Below are positions 14,001-25,409 of a stretch of 64,000 bases of DNA, piece after piece; within the stretch, counting starts at the first letter, position 1, and each line of letters begins with the position of its first letter. This stretch comes from Arabidopsis thaliana (Eukaryota > Streptophyta > Magnoliopsida > Brassicales > Brassicaceae): contig NC_003074.8 in the NCBI RefSeq assembly GCF_000001735.4, forward strand, positions 5,022,101-5,086,100, in the 5' to 3' direction. The notes below the pieces were generated by a model. That model did no database searches, was not told where the DNA came from, and saw only the letters and a list, made by a program, of their open reading frames with translations. Both the position numbers and the translations under genes were made by a program.

Positions 14001-14140
14001 GAAAATAACAGATCAGAGTAAGTGAAAAGACTTGCACAATCTCTGTGAAGCTACTTCAATGGTGGACATGTCAGAGAAAGAGATCTGCAAATTGTTACGC
14101 CTCGGATCTTAGATCATTAAAGAAGAAAATATTAGATGGC
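11046..14140. other. AT-rich intergenic gap upstream of TTL2
   Basis: About 3 kb with no supportable coding exon. It holds the TTL2 promoter side and the 3' flank of the galactosyltransferase gene. Visible items are a short GC palindrome near 11778, a degenerate copy of a common dispersed repeat near 12420, and long A/T runs. The ORFs here are short and have no recognisable domains. Confidence 0.55.
12419..12515. repeat. Degenerate dispersed repeat (MITE-like) remnant
   Basis: The stretch contains two diverged copies of a motif family that recurs in Arabidopsis intergenic DNA: a CCATTCGTTTC-type start, TGTCGTTTCAACATTTT, then GTTTCACAAAGAGTATCATTTT. These resemble the ends of small non-autonomous elements. 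I see no intact terminal inverted repeats or target-site duplication, so family and borders are unassigned. Confidence 0.35.
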
Positions 14141-14151
14141 AGAATGGTAGA

Positions 14152-15851
14152 TCACTCATCATCCGATGGCAAAGTCGGGCTTTTTGAGCAGCTCTCTAGC
14201 ATGTGAAGTTCCAACATCCTTTTCTCTGGGTTACAGAGGCCTGCACCAGTAACATTTTCAATCCAAATTGTGATCAATTGTTGTAGAAATGCTTATGCAG
14301 TGTGACTTTAGATCCATTCTTCAAGACGGGGACGGAGAAAAACGAACCTGAGCATTTTGGTATATCCCAAACAGCAATGGAGTATGGTGAGCACTCTGGT
14401 TCACAAAGGGTGTGAAGGTTCTCGTGGTTAACGTTCATTGCCAGCATCCACGCACCTATGGTCACGTCCTCATTGCTAAACATCCTGAAACTGTAGTTTG
14501 GGAAAAAAAATTACCTTGTGAAGATGAAGTCCTAATCGAAGTATATCACTCGTGGAGAGTTCAAAGACAAATAATATTAAGGGGACAGAACTTGCCTGTT
14601 GTTCTTGAGGGCAACCAAACTAGTGACAACATCAGCAGAAAGAGCATATATGGGGCCATAAGCATGAAGAAAGTACTCTTTCCCGAGCAGATCTGCCAAA
14701 GGTTCATACCTGCAAAATTCCAACCAAACCACAAGAGATTTTCTCAAAAGGATAAGCATGATTCGAGTGTTCTGTTAGTTGTTCATTATAAGTTGTTTCT
14801 ATGCTTACCATTTAAGCTTTGGATCTGTGAAAACCGGACCTTTTTTCATGCATCCAAGGTATGTCTGCGAGTGACCCCGCTCTTTAGCCAACAGTAAAGA
14901 CAAACGATCTGTGAAGAAAATAACAGCCTCTTACCAAATCCAGAACTTTACTGAGAACACAGATTGCAAAAACCAGAGAACAGAGAAATGCAATCAAATT
15001 ACCTGGCCTCAAGTATATATCATCATCAGCTTTGACATAGAATTCTGAATCATATAGTGCATATGCAGCTTTGAAGAAAGCCAAACTACACAACGAAAAC
15101 ACATAAACAAAGACCATGAATTAGAGCCTTCCGAGTTATCTATCATATGAGATATGAATAGAAAAAGAATTAGTCTCTAAACTAACGTTTTGTAGGGGAG
15201 CTTACTGTACTCCTCCTCGATATCGAGCAGTATAAAGTCATCGTACATTGCAACTTCGCTTCTCAGCTCAACCATTTTGGCCTCGTCTTTGGTTTTGCCT
15301 ATAATAAATCTAATGGCTAATCCTGTTGATTCTTCCAATCTGCAAAGAACAATGGTTTTTTCAGTGAGTGTACTCAGACGATTGCTAAATTCAGTCTTTA
15401 AATGATGCAAAAGTTCATTACTTTGTGACAAATTGATTCCAGAGAATCCTAAAGCTATAGCAGAAATGGATCGGACGGTTGAGAGAAGGTTGAATCAGTA
15501 CCTTCGAAGGCCTTCGGGATCGGACGGCATCCATGTGTTCCTGAGAGCTCGTCTCCGGCCAGCAGATCTGAATCCGGTCTGGATTCCGACGAATCCCATC
15601 ACTTTGTGCCTCTTGACTTCGCCATTAACGATACTATTACCAGCGACGTCCCAGACGATTTTAACAGTCTTCGGTGGCAAGTTGGTGAGGCAGGACCGGC
15701 CAGATAACCGGAGACCAGGGAAAAGGATCGTTGATAATCCGAAAAGGAAACCGGTTAGACCGATAGCGAGAGAGGTGAAGACGATCAAAGGCGTCGATCG
15801 GCGCGTGAAGAATGATGGACGCGCGTGAAACAGCTTGGGAGAAGATGACAT
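14152..15851 (-). CDS. Probable beta-1,3-galactosyltransferase (GT31)
   Basis: Golgi type II glycosyltransferase that transfers galactose from UDP-Gal, probably onto glycoproteins or arabinogalactan-type acceptors. Exons: 15851-15502, 15339-15187, 15085-15003, 14908-14809, 14709-14596, 14490-14348, 14240-14152, giving 343 residues. A signal anchor lies at about residues 20-45 after a short basic tail. The GT31 core is visible: [19 protein letters not shown], the metal-binding DDD in [12 protein letters not shown], and [12 protein letters not shown] near the C-terminus. The fifth intron begins with GC instead of GT (AACAG then GCAAGT at 14595). Using it restores the [12 protein letters not shown] family block, so the GC-AG intron is well supported. 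Corresponds to AT3G14960. Acceptor specificity cannot be read from sequence. Confidence 0.93.
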
Positions 15852-16970
15852 GATTTTGTAACGACGGATCCTCCAGCTACGGCGGATCCACTTTCTCGGA
15901 AGCGTTTGTAACGGTTTTTTTGTTTTGTTTTGTTTATTCAGATCAGGTGGATCCGATTATCGGATTCGGGTCGGATCCTTTTGAAGGTACACGGATTTAT
16001 GTGTATGTTTTGTATGGAAATTGTGAATAAATACAATTTGAGAACTAGGGGTATGACTAAATACAATTTTAGAACATTAATGATAACAAAAGTTAGGCAG
16101 GTAATTAATTAATTTGACCCACAAATGAAGACTCTTTTATGTGAATAAATACACAAATTAAGTAGATAAGAATAAATAATAAAAATAAAAACAAAATAGA
16201 TAAGAACAGCATTCTTTGATAATAAAAAAGTTGATTGTGTTTTACTTGCTAAAAGTTGTTAGTAGGCAATACTTATTTTGTTTACTAGGGGATGAGGGTT
16301 GAAAACTCTCACCATTGGCCATCATTAGGTTACATTCACTTGGATGAATATATTGAATTCAAAGGACTATATATAGAGAGTACTGTACCGAATTTAAGAG
16401 ACCATTTTTCTCTATTTTGGGAAACCATCACAATAGAATCTTGTTTTTTAAGACGGTTCCACTAGTCAAAGGCTCAAAACAAATGAAGACAAATTACAGT
16501 ATTTAACTCAATGATGAAAGATGTTGAAATCGTTTTCATTACTAAGACATTACATATCGGAGTTGTTTACACATAATTAAGAGTTACAAGAAACGGCAAA
16601 TGCAATATCTTAAACTAGAAACTTAACAAAAATTACATAGAAAATGTTCTTATACCCTCTATCAAGATATTTGGAAATGAATACACTTTCGATATCACTC
16701 AAAACCCTACCAACTAATTACTAAATCTTACCAAATCGTTAACAATTGTTTTAGTTTCTATAAAATCTCTAACAATCTTTTTTAAATCATCAGAATATCC
16801 TTGACCCCCACCAAATTTATTAGATCCACAAATCAATAAAACAGCAATGAAATAGCTTGATGAATCATATTGTACAGAACATTCAAATGCATAAAGGAAA
16901 GAAAAAATGAAAGGATTACGTAAACGGTAAACGAAACTAACACAAATGGTTGAGAGATGGATTTTAGGGT
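15852..16970. other. Intergenic between GT31 and RING genes
   Basis: Holds the GT31 5' leader and promoter (directly above 15851) and the 3' UTR side of the RING gene (below 16971). AT-rich from about 16000, with no ORF carrying a recognisable domain and no RNA gene. Confidence 0.5.
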
Positions 16971-17633
16971 TTAGGTCGGAAACATGGCACGACACACCGG
17001 ACAAATCCCACTACACCTAAGCCAATCTTCACCACACGTGCGATGAAACACGTGAGAACACGGCATTCGACCCGCAGCCACATCCAATCCAATCCGGATC
17101 TTATCCATGCATATCACACACCAACTTTCATTCTCAACAACAACCGTCTCCAAGTGTTGCTCCACCGCTTCATTGCTCGCCGGGGCCACCGCAAGTCTCA
17201 CATCTACATCATCATCATCATCATCAGGAAACCTCCACACAATAACATTGATGACTACATCTACCTCTTTCACGTTAGAGATCTTATCACACTTCTTTAA
17301 ATCAAGGATCGCATCAATGAGTTCTGTAACAACATCAATATAACGAGGGGCTTTAATCAAATCAAGAATGTGACAGACAATGACTTGTATTTGCTCCCTA
17401 TCTCCACTGAAAAGCAATCCTTTATCAAACTCGTGAGTTCGATCAACGAGTAGAGTTTCAAGATCGAGAGGATTTTCATCTTCTCCATCTGAATTTACTT
17501 CAGGGGCAAGATTGTAACATAAATGAAACTTGAACATCAAGTTTTGGGTTCTGCCAAAATCGCCTTCATCGTTATAGATCGGATAATAGTAAACGAAGCT
17601 GTCGGGGTCTGGATTGACAGCATCAAAAACCAT
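16971..17633 (-). CDS. RING-H2 finger protein, putative E3 ubiquitin ligase
   Basis: Intronless gene of 220 residues. The C-terminal RING-H2 is complete, with ligands C172, C175, C192, H194, H197, C200, C211 and C214 in the order C-x2-C-x16-C-x-H-x2-H-x2-C-x10-C-x2-C. A run of six Asp precedes it. The N-terminal 150 residues show no known domain. By family it would transfer ubiquitin from an E2, with unknown substrate. The ATG at 17633 is the first in frame. Position corresponds to AT3G14970. No signal peptide or membrane helix is evident, so a soluble protein is likely. Confidence 0.9.
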   Translation of the reverse strand: MVFDAVNPDPDSFVYYYPIYNDEGDFGRTQNLMFKFHLCYNLAPEVNSDGEDENPLDLETLLVDRTHEFDKGLLFSGDREQIQVIVCHILDLIKAPRYIDVVTELIDAILDLKKCDKISNVKEVDVVINVIVWRFPDDDDDDVDVRLAVAPASNEAVEQHLETVVVENESWCVICMDKIRIGLDVAAGRMPCSHVFHRTCGEDWLRCSGICPVCRAMFPT

Positions 17634-17830
17634 GATTTGTTCGGAAAAATGGGCGTTTTGATATTTGGTATTTAGGGTTTTGAGGCTTGATAAGACTTGA
17701 AAATGAAAATGAAAATATAGAATCCTCTTTTATGCGGTTTCCTTATCTTAGTAGGGTTTTCTTTCAAAAAAAAAAAAGTGACGAGAGGATATAGAGAAAG
17801 AAACGATCATAGTTTTTTAGTCTAATAATA

Positions 17831-20800
17831 TTATTCCGAATCCTGAGAGCTATCAGAGTCAAGCTGTTCATCAACACAAAGCAACATCTCATCGCTAACA
17901 TTATTTACTACTCCTAGTCCTAGACCACTAACTTCTTCTAAAGCTGCAGAGGAAGAAGAAGCCCTTGTCGTTTCTTTTCCTTCTTCTGATAACTTTGATA
18001 CATCTTTCTGCAAACATTCTTCTTCTTCTTCTTCTCCTATAGAGACTACTGTTGTTTTATTTGGCCTATCATTGGCATTGCTGTCTCGGCTTGGGTTCTC
18101 TGTTTCTGAAGTTGGTTCTGTTTGATCGGCTCCGAGTGGTACGGGGAAGCCTGGGGATGGCTCATCATCTGAACCTGCTGGAACCATCTGATCACAGCTC
18201 TCAACTTGGGTACTCATGGGAGACCCGGCTTTGTCTAGACCTGGCTCTAGATCTGCTTCTTTGTTTGATGGGTTATTGCGTTCTTTAGAAAGACATACAC
18301 CTGTACAGGAGCAAAAATCAAATGAAGTTCGTTCGAGAGAGAGGGAGAGAGGAGTTGGCTTTACCTTTCATAGTGCTGGGTTTTGTGCTCTCGTATAGTG
18401 TTTTCTTGAGCAGAGTTGTCCCAGGGAATACCATCAAGTTTATTCTTTTGAGAGCATCACGCTCTTCATCATCCATGGGTTTGAAGCCAAAACCTTCAGT
18501 CCAAGTTTCCACTAAACTCGGCAATGCAGCTACCACAAGCTTCTCCACTTTGAGAGACATAAGCATCTGCAGCCAAAACCAATGAATAGTTTTATCTATT
18601 GATAGCCCAGGGATCAAGACAAGACTGGAAGAGAGATCATATGAGCTAAGGGATTATCAAGGTCAGCATATGAGCGGTGCTGTATGTCTATCATTGTACT
18701 AAGTTTAGACATTATTAATGTGGATGTAGCTTCAAGAACAACCACATGGTTACATTCTAAATATCGTACCTCTTCAATGGCAGCCACGAGGATTCTACAC
18801 ATGCCCTGTCGGCGATATTTGCTGCACGTAGCTACAAGAGGCATCTCTGCAATAGTTACTCCGTGCACCCTGGATATAGTAAAATGGGGTTTATATGTAA
18901 CTCGTTCCAGTGGATGGAAGTGAAAGAATAGTTCTAAGCATCCATTTGGTGATAGTGTCAAATTTTGTTTCATTGCCTGGAGGTTCTAGAAGACATACCA
19001 AACACTTTGATAGCCATGAGATTACTGTTTTTTCAGCATGAATTCGAGTTTCTTCATACTAACCTGATAGATGCTACTGAGATCATCACATCATCCTTTT
19101 CCACAACCACTGTGTAAAACCCATCAAAGTCTAACCGAGCAAATGTTGACCTTTAAGTGCAACAAAGATTCAAAAAAGGTAAGACAAAGCGATGAAAATG
19201 AAGAGCAGAACTGAAGGTACAGAAGTAACAAACAGAAATCTAAGTGTGCAAGCTAATGACAAAAGGACGTTACCCCCAGTTGTATAGCACATGAGGTATC
19301 ATGTCAATACCAGTTCTTGGATCTACCATAGACAGAAAGCTTTCCTCCATAATTGATAGGGCAACAGCTAATTTCGAGTTGCATTCAGCCTTCAGCGCCA
19401 ACCTTCGGGCAGAATGAACCATTCCATCTTCTTGAAAACATTTAAGAATTGACCAAGACAGACCATCAGCATTAGGGTTAATGATCCCAACACGAGAACT
19501 AAGACCATTGTACACCTGCATTACACGAGCTACTTAATGAGAACCTTGAAAGTTGTGAAGCAGCTGTAACATGCTAACATCTTCTTTGTTTATATGTCAA
19601 AGAGCCCAAGAGCAGCGAAAAATATACTATTATTCTCAATGTAAATTTAAAAACTACCCATTAGTTGTTTAAGTCACAGTGACTAGGTATGATTAATACC
19701 TTCTCGCAATTTTTACCACAAAAGTAGGTCTCTGGAAAAAGCTTTCTGCGTTTACTTATCCCTTGCAAACATGTTCCATGATCTGATAACATAAAGGTAA
19801 CAATCATCAGCCAAAGTGGATTTCATACCAAAATAACTAATGTGGGATCCAACTGTCGCGAGAGGCATAACTCCAAAAGTGAGTTTTACAAAGTGTCAAT
19901 TACTAAAGAAAGAAAATTGGAGAAGTGCTGAGCCTGGCAGAAAACCACCATCTACAACTGTTACTGATGAACAGTGACATCAATCGTGATAAAATCTCAG
20001 TGAGACATGATAGAAGAGAATTCAAATCAGGGGTTTCCTTTCATGTGATAAAGAAATAAATCATAGTTTCTAAGAGATTGCGAGCTGTAAGATGATTACA
20101 TTTATGCGCACACTGGGAACATTTAAAGTCCTGAGAGCGTTCAGCATTATCACTAACCAACTCGCTGCATATCCAACATGTGCAGCTCGAGCAATACCAA
20201 CTTCCTTCAGGGAGCACCTGGGTAGAAAAAGCAAAAGCAATACAGCAACTCTCTTTAGAGGGTACCAATTTAAGGTAAAATATCCTAGTTATACTAATGC
20301 CGTGTAAGTTACTAGAGTTGAATTAGTAAGAATCACAGAATCAGCCAAGAAGTTTCACCCATGTGTATGTTTTGCAAAGAGTTAATTACCGGGATAAATA
20401 ATAGTTAAAATGTAAATATACCCTGGAATGAGTCAGACAATACCTGCATTGATAAGCACGCCTGATGGAAGGTAGATGGACAATTATCACAGCAGATCAG
20501 CTCACCCCCATCACCACAAACTCCACAAGAATCATCATTTGGATCATCATCAGAGGCTTTCTCTAATCTCCATCCATTTCTTCGCGCCTTATACTCAGCA
20601 GACCAAGCTTCCAGCTGACATGAAGCGAAAGGCTTTCCTGACCCCATGAAAAGATTCAGACATGGACAGTTCTGGTTAAATCCAGCATGGTTCTTGAATT
20701 CAGAAAGTGACACAGTCTTGTTGCAACATGTACAAACCACTCCATCTTTAGTTACCAGGCCTGTTTTTACCACAGTATCATCATCTGGATCTCGTAACTG

Positions 20801-22711
20801 GATTACTTCGTCTCTAGAAATTACTTTGGTAGCTATCAACCATGATAAGACAGTTCTAGGACCCAAAATAGACCAATTTCCTTGAAAAAAATGATTTTCC
20901 ACATTGCTTGAGCTTCGGGGAAGCAACCTGCACCCTCCCCTATTGTTTCTTTTCTTTGTTCTAGCCTTTGGCTTCTGTGTTTTCTTTTTCTGGCTTGATC
21001 TGCTGAACTTACCTTTGTTTCTGGTTATTGTCGACCCCATAAGGTCATCATCTTGAGTATAGTGCTTCCTAGCTTTCTTTCTTCCTTTCTTTGAATTGCA
21101 ACATGAATTATTCATCTTCTCATTCCTCAACCTTTCATCCCGACTTCCCTTTGAGACGAGGTGAATGTTGCCCATCTCTTTATCCTGGAATTCAAAGCTA
21201 TTGAGAGAATTAGAATCTAGTGAATCATGTTGGTCCAAGGAAGCTGGTTTGATATCGGATATTTTCTTTGATCTTCTGTGTAAGTTCTTTCTCATAACAC
21301 TTTCATGCATGTCTTCTGCTATCAATTTTGAAGCTACAATGCCCTTGCTAGCCTCCTGCTCATGAGTCCCAGAGATTTCCTTACCAATTATGCTCTGCCT
21401 CTCTAGTCTTGAAGAAACTTTTTGAGAGGAAATTTTAGTTTGCACCTCAAGATCTGAATGTATCTCTTGGTTAGCATCCACGTCATGAACAAGATGACTG
21501 CCTTCAGATACTGTCAGCACACTTTCAGGACAGCCTGAAATCAGGTTCAAACAAATTGTATCTTCTTTCTTCAACTTGTCTGGATTTGAATTCCTTGCAA
21601 CTTCAACTTTATTTCCTTTTCTTAAAGAACCAACTTGCTTAGAAATGAAGACAACAACCACAAAAGGCTCTAAGGCACTCCACCAAAGTGCCCGTGTGTT
21701 AGCAAGATTTAAATTTTTCATGTTCTCCTCGATGTCCAACAGTGTAAGAGAGAGATCGGACCAGAAGTCATTAATACCAGTCCATTTCTTAGTACCAGTA
21801 TCCATTAACTTACGATCAGCTAATAGGATCCCACCCAATGCTTTCCAAGCTGACCCAAATTCACGAAATTTCCGTCCCTCTGGCGATATGTAAAATGTGT
21901 CTACATGTTTCCTACCTGCTGATCTTTCGCGCTTCTCAATTTTCCATCTGGCAGCAGTTAGAACCTTACAGACATACTTGTAGAGAAGAGGACGGGGGTC
22001 CTCTTTAGGATCAATCTTTAGGCAGGTTTTAGACATAATTAACTCATTAGGAGATACTTTAGATCCGTTGTTCAACTGTAGCGGGAAGCAAGCCTTCTCA
22101 CTATGCGGCGTAGAAGCACCTACAGAGATCATTCTGGTTGCGAAGCTCTCCTGAGAAACAGGAGAGGCAATAGCTTTAAATTCCTTTCCATCGCATTTGT
22201 CCAAGTTTAGTGACTTACACTTTCCAGACACAATGCCACCCAGATAAACTTCTCTTCCCTTTACTATGCTGTGCTTCAACAAATATGAGCTAGTTGAAAC
22301 ACCCTTGTTAGATGATTCAACTAAATGGAGAGGTATCGTCTCTCTAGCTATGTCCGAAGTTGGAAAACCATGCAAAGCAGATCCCTTTTCGTCCCTTGCA
22401 TCCAAATGCTTATTACCTGAAAGCTTCACTCTCTTAGCTTTAGTGTTAAAATCTGAACCATCTCTTGAAGCAGATGCCTCAAAACCTTGTGGACATGCAT
22501 ATCCACTAGTTACCACAGAGTTGGAACTCAGAGAGGAATTGACATTCTTACTGGAATCACATTCGAAGTTAATGGCTCCAGTAACGAGACATCTTTTAGT
22601 AGTATTTCCAGGATCACTTCCAAAGAAAACTTCTCTGAATATCTGATGATCCTCATATGACCCTTCAAAGCAGTCACCTCCTAACATCTCAATCTCAGCT
22701 CCGGGAAGCAT
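17831..22711 (-). CDS. IDM1: Histone acetyltransferase with PHD fingers and GNAT domain
   Basis: IDM1/ROS4 acetylates histone H3 at some methylated loci and helps ROS1-dependent active DNA demethylation (literature, AT3G14980). Exons: 22711-20444, 20217-20100, 19782-19700, 19515-19274, 19150-19064, 18869-18770, 18566-18365, 18300-17831, giving 1189 residues. A Ser/Lys-rich N-terminus of about 600 residues carries basic runs such as [15 protein letters not shown] canonical PHD finger starts at Cys729 ([13 protein letters not shown]), and a second Cys/His cluster ends CAHKYHGTC. The GNAT acetyl-CoA loop RRQGMCR is at residues 952-958. The tail is acidic. The reading frame continues upstream to a GTG at 22717, but the first ATG is 22711 and gives the family length. 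A 5' UTR intron probably lies upstream. Confidence 0.95.
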
Positions 22712-25409
22712 CTCCACAAACTAACTGCATATTCCACTTCACCTTAACTTAAAAGGAAGGTTGTAGATAGATACCTGCAATTATATAAAGTAATGAATAA
22801 ACTCACAGAACCCAAAAGTTTGGAACTCGACATCCTAATCCAAAACACATACCCATAAGCGGAAGCGGATTCAAAACAAGATAAAATCAGAGATCCTTCT
22901 AGAAAGGCCAAAACTTTGAAGCCTAGAGCAAAACGATAGACCAGATTTCATGAAATTGAGATGTTATAATGACTAATTACATCCAAAAAGAAAGCTCAAA
23001 AATTGGGAAATGCAGGACATTACCAGCATGCAGAATGAAATCAGAGCTGTGAAATCGGAGAAATGGCTTCTTCTCACTGAAATAGACTCATTTCGTCGCC
23101 CTTATCCTCTCCAACCGCAAGTGGGAAACGCATTTTCATTCCATTTCACGTTCTCTGCACTCACACACTCTCTCTCCTTGATCTCTATCTCACACACAGA
23201 AAGAACAACAATTTGTCTATCTTTTTAGCTTTTTCTATAATTGTGGAAGAAACCCACCTCTGATTCGGTGTTAAATCTCTCAACCAAAATTCATCAGATA
23301 GATAAATTCTGACGAACTTTTTTTCACCTCTCTGAATCTGCCTCTATCACTTTGTTGTGCACAGTGTGTGTATACTTATTATTGGCTATTTCTTTCTCTT
23401 CTCGTTTTTTTTCTTTTTTTCTTTTCTATAAATTGTGTGCTGTCACCAAAAAGGCATCTTCGTGTTTTTATTTTATTTTTCCTTCGTTATACTGAAAAAG
23501 TCATTCTTCATTTTTCACCTTAAGATTCTGTCTCCTCTCTGATAACAACGGACCAGCAGTTATAGTATATGGAGTACTTAAATTCGTTTAATTACACAAA
23601 TTAAAACCCAAATATTCGTCGTTTTTTTCTTCTGTTATCAAATTCTTAATCCTGTTAATGACGATCGTATCACTATAAGCCAATATTAATGACTATGGTT
23701 TTAAGTTCTTGACAAAGTTTTTTTTTACTAAATTCGCCACAGACAAAAACTGTTCTGACAAAAATAACAGACAAACTAAAATGAAAAAAAAGGTTAGCAT
23801 ATTTAATTGCCAGGTTTCTAACTGTTCTTCTGTTGTCGTTTTAAATCATTTCAGCTTATGTTTTTGTCCTTTAAAATTCAGTCATCACCGATTGTAACAG
23901 GTTTTGTCTTAATATGTATAATCAATATCTGTTAAGTGGATTGGATGCTTTGTAATTTGCGCGGGGAATCTTTACGTGTCTTAACGATAACAAATACTGT
24001 ACTATCAAATAGGTGCATGCGATGATGGACATAAGTCGTATTTTAACCTATTTTGTTGTGTGAACAGATTAGTTATTGCATGTTTTGTATTAACTATATA
24101 TAGGAATACGGCTCTGAATCTTTGTTTCTTCTTATTCGATTTTGATATATGAAAATTCCAAAAAGTACATGTACCAGTACGATGAAAACGACTGTGTTAT
24201 GTGAAAGTATTTGTTTTTAAAAAAAAAAATATTTAGAGGGGATCAATTCTAGATACTTTTTTCATTTTTAAGGTTTAACTATGGTTAAAAAGAAACGATT
24301 CTTTTTTAAAAGGGTAGATGGTAGACCTCATTTGCTAATTTTGATCCACATAAGTCAATAACAAATAATTCGGCTCGCTTGCGAAGCTAATGCATGAGCC
24401 ACGTGTTTTGCTTTATATTTGGCTTTCTGTATTGAGACATTCTTCTTCATCCTAATTGTGAATGGAATATGTTGGACCCAACGAAGCCATCAAACATGGT
24501 TAAAACACACAAACATGTGATTTAATCTAGTTTAATTTCGTCTATTACAATATAAGTGAATTTTGACACACATCCTTGGATTATATCTAAAACGTTAAGT
24601 TTGTTAAAAACACTTTGGACCGGATAATGGGTATTGATCATTTATTGTTTGTTGCATGTTGGGTTAGAAATTAGAGATCATAACAAAAATCATGATTTCA
24701 GGCTGTCCATTTTGAAAAATGTGTGTGTTTGTGTTAATTTGAATACACCGATTCATCCAAAAACCATCTGAACAGTCTCTTAATTAGTTTACCGTGTATA
24801 TATATCATATTTATGGGATCATATTTGGTTAAGTTTAACTAGTAGTTTCAAATTTCGCGTTAATAGCTATTTGAAAGGGTAGGAGTACTTTTTCGACCGG
24901 TTAACACTCCCATATAAAGCCCATAAATTATTGGAACGCTACAAAATTAACAAAACATCTCTTCAGAAGTTCGTCCGGTTTACTCTACTACAAAGTACAT
25001 GTATCAAAAACGACAACACGTGCTTCCACAAAATTAAGAACCAGGACGTGATGTCGTTGTTGTAATACTTTTTTCTCGCCAACTTCACGCCGTCTTAGTT
25101 TACCGAAACCAAAGTGGCTTTTTCTGATTTTATCCAATACAATGACGTGGAAAGACTCAAAAGAAGCTTTCGCCACGTTCCACCAATGAATGTTCGACAC
25201 GTATCGTCGAGTTTCTTTTTCTTTATGCTTACGTCATCGCACACGTCTATCTTCTTTTGGTTAAAGTGATAAAAAGGAAAGTCGTAAATGGCTTCGTCAC
25301 TGAGTCTTTCCTACTATTTTAACCCCATTAGTGACACTCCTTTCTTCTCCACTACACTCCATTTCTCTTTCTTCTTGACTCGACCATCGTTTCTCTAATC
25401 TCCGCAACT
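22712..25409. other. Divergent intergenic: IDM1 leader and DJ1A promoter
   Basis: IDM1 and DJ1A are transcribed away from each other. The IDM1 side (22712-23300) contains GC-richer leader sequence, probably with a 5' UTR intron. The middle (23500-24900) is AT-rich with nothing recognisable. The last 400 bases before DJ1A carry a cluster of ACGT cores, listed separately. A further CACGTG lies at 24410. Confidence 0.55.
25017..25246. promoter_or_regulatory. Cluster of seven ACGT cores upstream of DJ1A
   Basis: ACGT cores start at 25018 (in CACGTG, a perfect G-box), 25046, 25145 (TGACGTGG), 25175, 25199, 25231 (TACGTCA) and 25243. Such elements are bound by plant bZIP and bHLH factors. The density within 230 bases, ending about 165 bases before the DJ1A ATG, suggests a stress or light responsive promoter. 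Binding itself is inferred. Confidence 0.55.

Noticed and set aside
22711-22717. Longer IDM1 start at an in-frame GTG
   Set aside because: The first ATG at 22711 gives the expected 1189 residues; a non-AUG start has no support here.
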